From Anaerolineales bacterium (GTDB lineage Bacteria; Chloroflexota; Anaerolineae; Anaerolineales; JABWBV01): 34,363 bases of DNA. Where the stretch lies: contig JACKAX010000035.1 in assembly GCA_020634875.1 (NCBI GenBank), positions 1-34,363 of the forward strand, given 5' to 3'. A model generated the notes under the pieces. It was not told the origin of the DNA and ran no database searches. It saw nothing but the letters and a program-made list of their open reading frames with translations. This document shows positions 15,004 to 23,033 of this stretch, piece after piece. Each line of letters begins with the position of its first letter. Positions within the stretch are counted from its first letter, which is position 1. Both the position numbers and the translations under genes were made by a program.

Positions 15004-16317
15004 TTAGTGATATTCTGGCATCATATCCCCGTGCGCTTCGATGAGGTCGTCTACGAGGGACCAGATTTGGTCGAGGGAGAGTTCGGCGGCGGTGTGGGGG
15101 TCGAGCATGGCGGCGTGGTAGATGTGTTCGCGCTTGCGGGTGAGGGCGGCTTCGACGGTGAGGGACTGGACGTTGATGTTGGTTTGCATGAGCGCGGCGA
15201 GGTGCGGGGGGAGTGCCCCGATTTTGGTCGGTTGGAGGCCGCTTTTGTCTACAAGGACGGGGACTTCGACGCAACAGCCTTGCGGGAGGTTGTCAATCAG
15301 ACCGTTGTTGGCGACGTTGCCGTACACGACGCGGGGTTGGCCGGTTTCGAGCGAGTGGATGATGAGGGAGCCGTATTCGTGGCTGCGTTCGTGTGTGATT
15401 TCGAGTTCGCCCCGTTCAAAGGCGGCCTTGGCTTGTTCCCACATGGCGATTTGCAGTTCACAACGGTCAATGTATTCGTCGAGCGGGACGCCGTACTGCT
15501 CGATCAGGTCGGGTCGGTCGCGTTTGATGAAGTAGGGGGTGTATTCGCTGAAGTGTTCGCTCGATTCGGTGACGAAATAACCGGTGCGGCGGAGGATGTC
15601 GTAGCGAACGTGATTGGGGATATCGCGGTAGCCGCCCTGGTAGGATTTGGCTTTGGCAACTTCTTGCATTCGGGGGTAGAGATTTTCGCCGTCTCGTTCG
15701 AACTTCAAGTAGAAGGCCATGTGGTTGATGCCCGCGCAGACGTAGTTGACGTCATCATAGGGGATGCCCATATCTTCGGCGAGCATTTCGGCGGTGCCCT
15801 GGACGCTGTGGCAGAGGCCAACGGTTTTGATGCTGCTGGCGCGGGAGATGGCCCAGCAGTTCATCGCCATCGGGTTGACGTATTGGAGGAAGGTTACGTC
15901 CGGGCAGAGTTCTTCCATGTCGTGGCAGATGTCGAGGAAGACGGGGATGGTGCGAAGGCCGCGCATGATGCCACCGATGCCGAGCGTGTCAGCGATGGTT
16001 TGGCGGAGGCCGTATTTCTTCGGGATTTCAAAGTCAATGACGGTGCTGGGTTTGTAGCCGCCGACCTGGAACATGCTGATGGCGTAGTCCGCTCCGTCGA
16101 GAGCCTGTCGGCGGTCGAGGGTGGTTTCGATCTTCGGGTGGGCGCCGAAAAATTCCGCGACTTTGTGGGCGACGATTTCCGAGGTGCGGAGGCGTTCGGG
16201 ATCAATGTCCATCAATGAGATGGTGGAGTCGGCGAGTTCCGGGAAGGAGAGGATGTCGCCGAGGAGGTTTTTGGCGAAGACGGTGCTGCCTGCACCGATG
16301 AAGGTGATTTTGGGCAT
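15004..16317 (-). CDS. GH4 family glycosidase, alpha-galactosidase MelA-like
   Basis: 437 aa from the ATG at 16317, chosen because MPKITFIGAGSTVFAKN starts the NAD-binding fold and AAGGA lies upstream; the frame is open a further 28 codons with no family match. GH4 enzymes hydrolyse glycosides by an NAD- and metal-dependent oxidation-elimination route inside the cell. Seen: GxGS NAD motif at 8-11, YVNPMAMNCWA (146-156) as in MelA, the metal-binding Cys169 in GLCHSVQG, and His199 in CAGINHMAFYL. The MelA-like motifs favour alpha-galactosides; alpha-glucuronide or alpha-glucoside activity cannot be excluded. It lies between the permease and aldolase genes in the same orientation. Confidence 0.88.
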   Translation of the reverse strand: MPKITFIGAGSTVFAKNLLGDILSFPELADSTISLMDIDPERLRTSEIVAHKVAEFFGAHPKIETTLDRRQALDGADYAISMFQVGGYKPSTVIDFEIPKKYGLRQTIADTLGIGGIMRGLRTIPVFLDICHDMEELCPDVTFLQYVNPMAMNCWAISRASSIKTVGLCHSVQGTAEMLAEDMGIPYDDVNYVCAGINHMAFYLKFERDGENLYPRMQEVAKAKSYQGGYRDIPNHVRYDILRRTGYFVTESSEHFSEYTPYFIKRDRPDLIEQYGVPLDEYIDRCELQIAMWEQAKAAFERGELEITHERSHEYGSLIIHSLETGQPRVVYGNVANNGLIDNLPQGCCVEVPVLVDKSGLQPTKIGALPPHLAALMQTNINVQSLTVEAALTRKREHIYHAAMLDPHTAAELSLDQIWSLVDDLIEAHGDMMPEYH

Positions 16318-16397
16318 GGGAGGTTCCTTGTATGTAGAATGTAAAACGGATAAGGGAGGGGTGTTGATTCGTTTGTCTTTATGCGGAGGCATTATAG

Positions 16398-17282
16398 TCA
16401 TTTAATCCCCGTCAGGGTAATCCCCTTCACAATCCATCTTTGCGTCAACATAAACACGAACAGCACCGGGGCAATCACCAGCACGGACGCGGCCATGGTC
16501 AAATGCGGTTGGCTGCCATGCTGGTTGGCATACCAGGTCAGGATAATGGGCAGGGTACGGACATTTTTCTCCGTGAGGACAATGAGAGGCCAGAGATAGG
16601 CGTTCCAACTGAACATGAAACTCAACATCCCGAACGTTGCCAGCGCGGGGCCAAGTTCGGGGAGGACGATGGTACGGTAGATGCGGAACTCGGACGCACC
16701 GTCTACCCGCGCGGCGTCCAGCAATTCGTTCGGGATGGACAGCGCAAACTGGCGGAACAGGAAAATACCGAACGCGTCCACAAAGGAAGGGATGATCAGT
16801 CCCCAGAGATTGTTGATCAACTTTAGTTTTGCGAGGATCAGATACCCGGGAATCATCCGCACCTGAAAGGGGAGCATCATTGTTGCCAGGATAACCCAAA
16901 AGAGAGTTTTTTTGCTTTTGAACTCGAACTTGGCGAAGATGTAGCCAAACAGCGAACTGGTAAACAATACGGTCACCACGTTTGCGAGGGCGATGAGGGC
17001 GGAATTTTTGTAGAAGAGGCCAAGCGGCAGGTCTTTTTCAGTGAGAATGGTCTGGTAGTTTTCGAGGGTAAATTCCTGCGGGAAGAATGTGGGTGGGACT
17101 TGCCGGATTTCTTTCCCCGTTTTGAACGAGCCGAGCACCATCCAGATAAACGGGAGGACGGCAATCAGGCTTGCCACGGTCAGAATCACGTACGCACCCC
17201 AGTACCCGCGGGCGCGGCGGGTAGTTTTCGGTTGGGGATCCGGTTGTTCGGGCAACGGAAGACGGTGGGCGAGGCTGTTCAT
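16398..17282 (-). CDS. Carbohydrate ABC transporter permease, MalG type
   Basis: 294 aa, inner-membrane permease with about six hydrophobic segments. The first is YVILTVASLIAVLPFIWMVL and is followed by the typical GSFKTGKEI. The EAA loop that contacts the ATPase is ELLDAARVDGASEFRIYRTIVLPELGPA. The C-terminus ends KGITLTGIK, matching the usual 'KGLTAGAVK'-type tail. It pairs with the MalF-type permease upstream. The 90 bp between the two genes is almost entirely a REP-like element. No ATPase gene is present in the island, so a shared MsmK/UgpC-like ATPase elsewhere is expected. Confidence 0.93.
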   Translation of the reverse strand: MNSLAHRLPLPEQPDPQPKTTRRARGYWGAYVILTVASLIAVLPFIWMVLGSFKTGKEIRQVPPTFFPQEFTLENYQTILTEKDLPLGLFYKNSALIALANVVTVLFTSSLFGYIFAKFEFKSKKTLFWVILATMMLPFQVRMIPGYLILAKLKLINNLWGLIIPSFVDAFGIFLFRQFALSIPNELLDAARVDGASEFRIYRTIVLPELGPALATFGMLSFMFSWNAYLWPLIVLTEKNVRTLPIILTWYANQHGSQPHLTMAASVLVIAPVLFVFMLTQRWIVKGITLTGIK

Positions 17283-17294
17283 CTTATTCGAGTA

Positions 17295-17363
17295 GCATCC
17301 TGAGCGGAGCGGAAAATTACTTTATATTGGGCATTTCTCATGTCCAGCGTAGTCGAAGGATGC
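17295..17363. repeat. REP-like inverted pair, copy 2 (69 bp), inside the permease operon
   Basis: Left arm GCATCCTGAGCGGAGCGG, right arm ending AGTCGAAGGATGC. Compared with copy 1 the stem has changed on both sides (GCACCCT/AGGGTGC to GCATCCT/AGGATGC), so pairing is kept. It starts 12 bp upstream of the MalG-type start codon. Confidence 0.72.
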
Positions 17364-17372
17364 GTGTTCACT

Positions 17373-18362
17373 TCAATACTCCCACTCCGCTTCAAGCAAT
17401 CTATTCTGCACAATCGAAATCACCAACACAAGCAAAAACAGCACAACCGATACCGCAGACGCCCAGCCCATGTTTTGAAACCGGAAGGCATTGTTATAAA
17501 TATCAATGGTCATCACCCGCGTTTGCTCGTTTGGGCCTCCGTTGGTCAGCACTTGAATGATGTCGAACACCTGGAACGACGAAATCATCGTCAGCATGGC
17601 GGTCAGGAAAATGGTCGGGCGCAGCAGCGGCAAGGTGATGTGCCAGAACAATTGCCAACCGTTCGCCCCGTCCATTTGGGCCGCTTCTTTGACCGATTCC
17701 GGGATGCTTTGCAGCGCGGCGATGAAAATGACCAGGTTGTAACCCATGTCCTGCCAGAGATAAGCGACAATCACGGCGAGCAGGGCGACCGGAACACCCA
17801 ATAAGATCAGGCTCTGATCGCCTACCCAGTTGATCGCCGTGAGTTTGCCAGTGATTTGTCCGATGATGGCGTTGAGCAACCCGCGCTGGGGGTGGTAAAT
17901 GTATTGCCACATGATCGCCACTCCGACGGAAGGCGCAAGCACCGGGAGAAAGAAAAATGTCCGGTAAATGCCCTTCGCTTTTTCGTGAACGCTTTCGATC
18001 AGGTTCGCCAACGGGAGGGTGATCAATAAGTTGAGCGGCAGGACAAGAATGGCAAAAACCAACGTGGTTTTGACGCTGATATGAAACTGCTGAACTACGA
18101 GGGGCGCATCTTCCGCAAAGTTGAACATCTCCCCAAAAAACTTCAGCCCCACAAACGGATTATCCCCGCCCAAGCCGAGGAACGCCCCGCCGCTGCGCCG
18201 CGCGCTGTAATCGAAAAACGCCAGCAAAAACCCCCACGCCATCGGAAACAGCGTCCAAAAACCCATATACAGCACCAGGGGCGGAATGGTCAGGCCGAGG
18301 AAAGTCACCTTCGCGGAATCGCGCGTTTCGCGGCGGCGGAAGAGGCGTTTGGGAAATGTCAT
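17373..18362 (-). CDS. Carbohydrate ABC transporter permease, MalF type
   Basis: 329 aa, six or more membrane segments beginning with LTIPPLVLYMGFWTLFPMAW. The EAA loop is SVKEAAQMDGANGWQLFWHITLPLLRP. The typical FQVFDIIQVLTNGGP segment, found near the end of sugar permeases of this type, is present. A long periplasmic loop (about 55-95) is usual for the family. It lies downstream of the binding-protein gene, separated by a strong hairpin (18380-18430) that would lower permease expression relative to the binding protein. Substrate specificity comes from the binding protein and is unknown. Confidence 0.93.
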   Translation of the reverse strand: MTFPKRLFRRRETRDSAKVTFLGLTIPPLVLYMGFWTLFPMAWGFLLAFFDYSARRSGGAFLGLGGDNPFVGLKFFGEMFNFAEDAPLVVQQFHISVKTTLVFAILVLPLNLLITLPLANLIESVHEKAKGIYRTFFFLPVLAPSVGVAIMWQYIYHPQRGLLNAIIGQITGKLTAINWVGDQSLILLGVPVALLAVIVAYLWQDMGYNLVIFIAALQSIPESVKEAAQMDGANGWQLFWHITLPLLRPTIFLTAMLTMISSFQVFDIIQVLTNGGPNEQTRVMTIDIYNNAFRFQNMGWASAVSVVLFLLVLVISIVQNRLLEAEWEY

Positions 18363-18379
18363 TGTGGAATAAAGTTAGC

Positions 18380-18430
18380 CCGAAAAAAAGATGGGTAGGG
18401 GAGGTGCCTCCCCTACCCATCTTTTTTCGG
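18380..18430. terminator. Strong hairpin with A/T tracts between binding-protein and permease genes
   Basis: The stem GATGGGTAGGGGAGG with its inverse and a 2-nt TG loop is extended by A-tract/T-tract pairing and a CCG/CGG outer clamp, with one bulged A. On the minus strand it follows the binding-protein stop and precedes the permease start, so it probably acts as a partial terminator or mRNA stabiliser. Confidence 0.75.
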
Positions 18431-18437
18431 CGTTTAT

Positions 18438-19751
18438 TTACTGCAACGTCTCGTTCACTTCCCGCTCAATCGTTTCGAGCGTTTCGTCAGCGGACATATT
18501 CCCTTGCAGGAATTCCATCAAGCGGGGGTAAGAAATGTCATACCACACCAGATCGCGATCGGGGAAAGCGCCTTCGGGTTTGGCGTATTGCAAAATGTCG
18601 AGGAACGGGCCAAAGTGTGGGAAGGCTTCCGTCAGGCTATTGGCGGCATCTCCGGTCGCGTTAGCTTTGAGCGCGGGGAGCGTGCCGGAAGTGATGTTGA
18701 ACTGCACCGCGTTTTGAGCATTCATCGTCGCGAACTTGACAAAATCCCACGCGGTTTCTGCCGCCGGACTGTTTGCGGAGACCGCCAACCCCCACCCGGA
18801 CGCGGCCACGAACGATTTATCCGCCCCGACGGTGGGCAGATGAACGTATTGGGTCACATCCAACACCTCGCCATAATCCGCGCCGTATTCCGGGACCACC
18901 CACGGCCCCACCAACCCAATCGCGCTGGTCCCCTCAAAATACGAGTCGCCCACCCAGTTTTGGGTGTCGTTAAACAGCACTGGGTCCACTAACCCCTCAT
19001 CCACAAACCGTTTGAGCAAGGCCAGCGCGGCATGTCCTTCCGGCGTGTTAACCGTAAACCCATCTCCGGTCAAATACGTGCCGCCGTTCTGCAAAATCAG
19101 CGAATAAAACGACGCGGTCAGCCCATCCGAACCGGTGAAGTTGTACCCCGCGCGGGTCATCACCCCATCTTGCATAATCGTCAATGCTTTCGCATCGGCA
19201 ATAAAATCGTCCCATGTCGTCCAACCGTTCGTGATGTCGGTCAGCCCTGCTTCTTTCGCAAGCGCAGTGTTCACCAGCACCGCTCCATACTCGATGTTGT
19301 ACTCCTGCGGTAAGCCATACAGTTTGCCATCACAGGTGTACCCAGCAATTTGCGGCGCAAAAAAAGCATCCTGCGCCGCTTGCAAACTCGTCATCGTTGC
19401 CGGGACTTCTGCCAGACTGCCGCCGTCCGCGTAACTACACACCCATGAGCCAAACATCTGCAAAAGATCAGCCTCGGTCTTGGCGGGTAGGGCAGTTTGC
19501 AGGGTTTGAATGTACGTATCGTAGTCAAACGTTTCAAGGTTGATGGTGACATTGGGATGCTCCGCCGTGTACGCCGCGATCAACGCCTCGTACCCCGCGT
19601 TAAACGCATCATTTTGGTGCGTCCACAAGCGCAGCGTCACCGCGGTTTCATCCGTATTACTACTTGCTTGTTCGGTCGGTGTGGCATTGCCGTTGCACGC
19701 GGCCAGGGTCAACGCCAACAAAATCAGGATACTAAAAAGTTTAGCTTTCAT
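18438..19751 (-). CDS. Sugar-binding lipoprotein of the ABC importer (SBP family 1)
   Basis: 437 aa from the second of two adjacent ATG codons; AAAGGAG lies 5 bp before it and only 2 bp before the first (19754). The lipoprotein signal ends in LAAC with Cys19. The mature part is a typical cluster-B solute-binding fold: VTLRLWTHQNDAFNAGYEALIAAYTAEHPNV, then ADLLQMFGSW, VGDSYFEGTSAIGLVGPW, and AASGWGLAVSANSPAAETAWDFVKF near the hinge. It delivers an oligosaccharide or glycoside to the two permeases downstream. The ligand is inferred to be an alpha-galactoside from the GH36 and GH4 neighbours. It is 42 bp downstream of the SIS gene. Confidence 0.93.
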   Translation of the reverse strand: MKAKLFSILILLALTLAACNGNATPTEQASSNTDETAVTLRLWTHQNDAFNAGYEALIAAYTAEHPNVTINLETFDYDTYIQTLQTALPAKTEADLLQMFGSWVCSYADGGSLAEVPATMTSLQAAQDAFFAPQIAGYTCDGKLYGLPQEYNIEYGAVLVNTALAKEAGLTDITNGWTTWDDFIADAKALTIMQDGVMTRAGYNFTGSDGLTASFYSLILQNGGTYLTGDGFTVNTPEGHAALALLKRFVDEGLVDPVLFNDTQNWVGDSYFEGTSAIGLVGPWVVPEYGADYGEVLDVTQYVHLPTVGADKSFVAASGWGLAVSANSPAAETAWDFVKFATMNAQNAVQFNITSGTLPALKANATGDAANSLTEAFPHFGPFLDILQYAKPEGAFPDRDLVWYDISYPRLMEFLQGNMSADETLETIEREVNETLQ

Positions 19752-19796
19752 CATTTCTCCTTTAAAAAATTAAGGAATATGCAAGACGCAACACGC

Positions 19797-20870
19797 TCAC
19801 ATATCCAACTTCACCACCGCCGTCAAATTCTCCGGGCGATCAGGATTTAACCCTTTTGCAAGGGAACGATAAAACGCCATTAACTGCAACACCGGCAGAT
19901 ACAACACCCCCCGCGCGGGTTCGGCAATTCCGCTCGAAAAAACCACGTCCGCGTCCGCATCCCCCAGCGACAAAATCCGACCCCCCAGGGCACGCATTTC
20001 CGCCAACACCTTCCGCTCGTGCGCGCCATTCTTATCCGACACCATCCCGACAACTACCGCCCGTTCGTTGACCATGCTCATCGGCCCGTGACGGAACTCC
20101 AAAAAGTGAAACGGCTCGCTGTGTGTGAGCGTCATCTCCTTCATCTTCAAATTGACCTCGCACGCCAACCCATAGCGCGTTCCCGACCCCAAAAAGTAAA
20201 ACCGGTCAAAATTCAAATTCTCCCCCACCTCCTTCGCAACCCCCTCATATTGACCGAGCAACCGCTCTCCAACCCCCGGCAGCCTTTCCATCTCCCCCAA
20301 CAAATCCACCCGTCCCGCCACCTGAGCCACGAAGGCCGCCGCCGCGACGTACAACGACGCAAACGACCGCGTCTGTGCCACGCTCTCCTCCTGCCCCTCG
20401 GTGATGATCACCGTCTCATCGCCTAACTGCGCCAACGCCGTGTTGTAATTCGTGAACACGATCACCTCGCCGCGCCCCTGCGCTTTAAACTGCTCCACCG
20501 CCCGCACCGTCTCCGTCGTCGTCCCCGACCGGCTGACCGCAACAAGCAAGGTCTTAAGGAACGGCGTTCCTGTTGACAAATGCTCATTCTGAGAACTGGA
20601 GAAGGAACGCTGTTCCTGCAAAACAGTATCCCCGTTCAATAACAACTCCCCCCCCGGCACTGCCCGCGCCGGGCGTCCGGTTAATTCCTGAAACAGCGCC
20701 GCCGCCGCCAGGGAGAGATAGTACGTTGAACCACATCCGGTGAAAAGCACCTGATCATAGTTACGGTGAGCGAGTTGGTTGAGCTGCCCCGCGCGGGCGC
20801 GCACCAGGTTCAGGGCCTGTTGCCACGCGACGGGTTGGGAACGAATTTCAGTGAGGGTATAGTGAGGCAT
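19797..20870 (-). CDS. Double-SIS sugar-phosphate isomerase/deaminase (AgaS/GlmS-like)
   Basis: 357 aa with two SIS domains. The family isomerises or deaminates phosphosugars such as glucosamine-6-phosphate or galactosamine-6-phosphate in the cytoplasm. Seen: VLFTGCGSTYYLSL (41-54), SRSGTTTETV (113-122) and, in the second half, FLGSGTRYGLACEVNLKMKEMT and EFRHGPMSMV. No glutaminase domain is present, so it is not a full GlmS. An extra 21 residues (85-105) between the first strands of SIS1 coincide with a 63-bp repeat pair in the DNA. With a LacD-type aldolase in the same island, an AgaS-like step giving tagatose-6-phosphate is plausible but unproven. Start has no Shine-Dalgarno and is preceded by CCACCCCC. 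Confidence 0.82.
   Translation of the reverse strand: MPHYTLTEIRSQPVAWQQALNLVRARAGQLNQLAHRNYDQVLFTGCGSTYYLSLAAAALFQELTGRPARAVPGGELLLNGDTVLQEQRSFSSSQNEHLSTGTPFLKTLLVAVSRSGTTTETVRAVEQFKAQGRGEVIVFTNYNTALAQLGDETVIITEGQEESVAQTRSFASLYVAAAAFVAQVAGRVDLLGEMERLPGVGERLLGQYEGVAKEVGENLNFDRFYFLGSGTRYGLACEVNLKMKEMTLTHSEPFHFLEFRHGPMSMVNERAVVVGMVSDKNGAHERKVLAEMRALGGRILSLGDADADVVFSSGIAEPARGVLYLPVLQLMAFYRSLAKGLNPDRPENLTAVVKLDM
20556..20618. repeat. 63-bp in-frame repeat pair inside the SIS gene
   Basis: AAGGAACGGCGTTCCTG (20556-20572) and AAGGAACGCTGTTCCTG (20602-20618) differ at two positions, and each is nearly palindromic. Together they span exactly 21 codons and encode the extra segment of the SIS protein. 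Confidence 0.65.
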
Positions 20871-20900
20871 GGGGGTGGTTAGTTGGTTGATCGGTTGATC

Positions 20901-20927
20901 AGTGATAAGTGATGAAGTGATGAAGTG
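20901..20927. repeat. STRR heptamer tract upstream of the SIS gene
   Basis: Units GTGATAA, GTGATGA(A) and GTGATGA(A), directly followed by a REP-like element. Lies 30 bp upstream of the minus-strand ATG at 20870. Confidence 0.6.
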
Positions 20928-20931
20928 TCCA

Positions 20932-20995
20932 GCACCTTGAGCGGGAAAGTGCCTCGAATCGTAGCCAATTCGACTCCAGCACAGTTGAAGGGTGC
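20932..20995. repeat. REP-like inverted pair, copy 3 (64 bp, decayed)
   Basis: Left arm GCACCTTGAGCGGG, right arm CAGTTGAAGGGTGC. Only the outer 5 bp (GCACC/GGTGC) still pair well. Confidence 0.55.
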
Positions 20996-21020
20996 GGCAA
21001 CAGCGACACGGGTCAACCGC

Positions 21021-21057
21021 GCATTCTTCGACTACGCAAAGCCTCCGCTCAGAATGC
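21021..21057. repeat. REP-like element, compact inverted copy (37 bp)
   Basis: On the minus strand it reads GCATTCTGAGCGGAGG to GTAGTCGAAGAATGC, with terminal stem GCATTCT/AGAATGC. It is the same family as copy 1 but in opposite orientation and with a shorter middle. Confidence 0.68.
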
Positions 21058-21071
21058 TTCGTTCTAATATT

Positions 21072-23027
21072 TCAAAGTGCTTCCGCCAGGAGCAGTAACG
21101 CCCCTTCAAACGCCACATCCAGAAAAGGCGAAGCACCGCGGATCACACCTAAATCTTTCTCGTTGGCGTAATCCGTCACGCGGTACTCGTCTCTAGTTAA
21201 CCCGCGCAATTCCACGCGGCCTTCAAAAGTTTTGGCGAAGAAGGCGTAGTACATACGGTCATCTTTTTGGATGGCATGGGCTTCGGGGAAGTCAAAGGCG
21301 AGGTCGTACAGGTTCAGGTATTCGCCTTTGGCGGGGCGGTGGAGGTTGTAGAGGTGAAACCATTTTTGCCAGGCGGCTTGTTTTTCGGGGGGCAGGTCCC
21401 AGATTTCTTCTTGCAGGCGAGCTTTGACCGCTTCGTCATCGGGCCAGATGAATTTGGTGGACGGCACGCCACCCGGACCGATTTCGGAGGCAAAGTCCAC
21501 CCCTCCGTCGGAGAGTTCAACATGGTCAGCGAAGACGGCGGTGCGAGGACCGGTGAGAGCTTTGTAGAATTTAATGCGTTGGCGAATTTGGGCGCTGGAG
21601 GTTGGGTCGGCGGTAACGGTTTGGTCGGTGGCGGGGAGAAGATGATGGGTGAGCGGCGTTCCGCACGGGCAGATTTGCGTCACAGAGTTCGGGCGGAGGG
21701 CGCGCGTGGTTTCAAAGATGATCCGGTACACGTCCGCCATCGCGGCGATGGCTTCTTCGGGGCAGGCGTGATGGTGAGCAGGGTTGTAACAGGGGGGGAC
21801 GGTGTAAATGTTGTCGAGTTTATGCCCGTCAAAGCCCCAGTCCTCAATAAATTGGGTAGTGAGGGCGCGGGTGTAGGCTTGCACTTCAGGGAGGGCGGGG
21901 CAGAGCATGGCGAGGTGGCGATTGTTGCGAGCGACACTACCATCGGCATTGAGGATGACCCAGTCGGGGTGCGTTTTGAGCAGTTGGCTGACCCTGTACC
22001 GGTGACTGTCCCAACGGCCGCGCCCATCTTCGGCGCAGAGGGGATACCACCAGATTTGGGAGAACGCGCCCGCAGCGTGGATGGCGTCGTTCATCCGACG
22101 GAGGTCCGCGACCCCGCCAGGGAACGTTTTCCCGCGCGGGTTCCAATCCCCGTAGGCGTCAAACCAGCGATCATCCAACGTGAGCCAGCGAATGCCCAAG
22201 TCGTGCAAAGCGGGTAGAACCCCCGTCATTTCGTCGGGGGTCACATCGAATTCGTAGCCCCAGGAACACCACGCGGGTTCGTAGTTGGCGGGGACAGGCT
22301 CAGGGGCGCGGAGGCCTTTTTCGGCGAGGAGTTCCCGATAAAGGGCGAGCGGCTCGAAGAAGTCCCCGCGATGGGCGGAGAGGACGACTGGGAGGCAGGT
22401 GAACGTTTCGCCGGGAGCGAGGGTGAGGGGGCGGCGCAGTTCGAATGCGGCGGTGAGACCTTCTTTGCCTGATTTGACGGGCATGTACCAGTCTTGGGGG
22501 GTGGGGTCAATGTGCATCAGGGCGAGGCCACGGGCGGCGTTCCAAAAATATGCGACCGGGATACCGCCGCCTTCGCCATCTTGTAGATGCCCGAGGAAGT
22601 TTTCGCGGGAGAAGCCTTTGTTGCGGGAGGAGGGGTCAAAGAGGGGAAAAGCAAAATCTTGGCCCCAATAGACCGCCGCGCCTTGCATGGTCCAAAGGGG
22701 TTGGGTGGGGGGGAAGGCCTCGCGAGTGAGGTGGAGGAGGGGGGCCAGTACCCGGTCGAAAGTGAGAGGGGTGGCGCTCGCGTTGGAGAGGGTAAGCTGA
22801 AGGAAAAGGGCGTTCCCGCGTACAGGGTAATGGGTCAGATCAAAATTAAGATCGCCCGTATTTTCCACATGCATTTTCCCCGAAATCTGGGTGGACGTGG
22901 TAGCGAGGATGTGCGCACGCTCGGCCACCATATCACCCCCGCGAAACAGCCCGAGCGAGGCCGTTGCGAAAGGCTGGCCTTCGTGTGCAAGATGAAGCGT
23001 GAAGTTTTTGTCTAGCGTAAGATTCAT
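21072..23027 (-). CDS. GH36-like alpha-galactosidase (clan GH-D)
   Basis: 651 aa, no signal peptide, so probably cytoplasmic. An N-terminal beta-sandwich (about 1-240) precedes a TIM barrel with the melibiase pattern WCSWGYEFDVTPDE, LGIRWLTLDDRWFDAYGDW and IWWYPLCAE. The probable nucleophile is Asp405 in FDGHKLDN. A later segment, FADHVELSD, with acidic residues at 501, 504 and 507, may hold the acid/base; which residue serves is unclear. QICPCGTPL (Cys-rich, near 455) is typical of one GH36 branch. It would remove terminal alpha-galactose or a related sugar from imported glycosides. Only 6 bp separate it from the leaderless binding-protein-like gene upstream. Confidence 0.82.
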   Translation of the reverse strand: MNLTLDKNFTLHLAHEGQPFATASLGLFRGGDMVAERAHILATTSTQISGKMHVENTGDLNFDLTHYPVRGNALFLQLTLSNASATPLTFDRVLAPLLHLTREAFPPTQPLWTMQGAAVYWGQDFAFPLFDPSSRNKGFSRENFLGHLQDGEGGGIPVAYFWNAARGLALMHIDPTPQDWYMPVKSGKEGLTAAFELRRPLTLAPGETFTCLPVVLSAHRGDFFEPLALYRELLAEKGLRAPEPVPANYEPAWCSWGYEFDVTPDEMTGVLPALHDLGIRWLTLDDRWFDAYGDWNPRGKTFPGGVADLRRMNDAIHAAGAFSQIWWYPLCAEDGRGRWDSHRYRVSQLLKTHPDWVILNADGSVARNNRHLAMLCPALPEVQAYTRALTTQFIEDWGFDGHKLDNIYTVPPCYNPAHHHACPEEAIAAMADVYRIIFETTRALRPNSVTQICPCGTPLTHHLLPATDQTVTADPTSSAQIRQRIKFYKALTGPRTAVFADHVELSDGGVDFASEIGPGGVPSTKFIWPDDEAVKARLQEEIWDLPPEKQAAWQKWFHLYNLHRPAKGEYLNLYDLAFDFPEAHAIQKDDRMYYAFFAKTFEGRVELRGLTRDEYRVTDYANEKDLGVIRGASPFLDVAFEGALLLLAEAL

Positions 23028-23033
23028 CAGGTT

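Noticed and set aside
16318..16401. N-terminal extension of the GH4 protein by 28 codons
   Set aside because: The extra residues have no family match, and the ATG at 16317 has AAGGA upstream and begins the NAD-binding fold directly.
19797..20870. YLPVL in the SIS protein as a fourth copy of the YLP motif
   Set aside because: It is inside a cytoplasmic domain, on a predicted strand or helix and not near a terminus, so a chance match is more likely.
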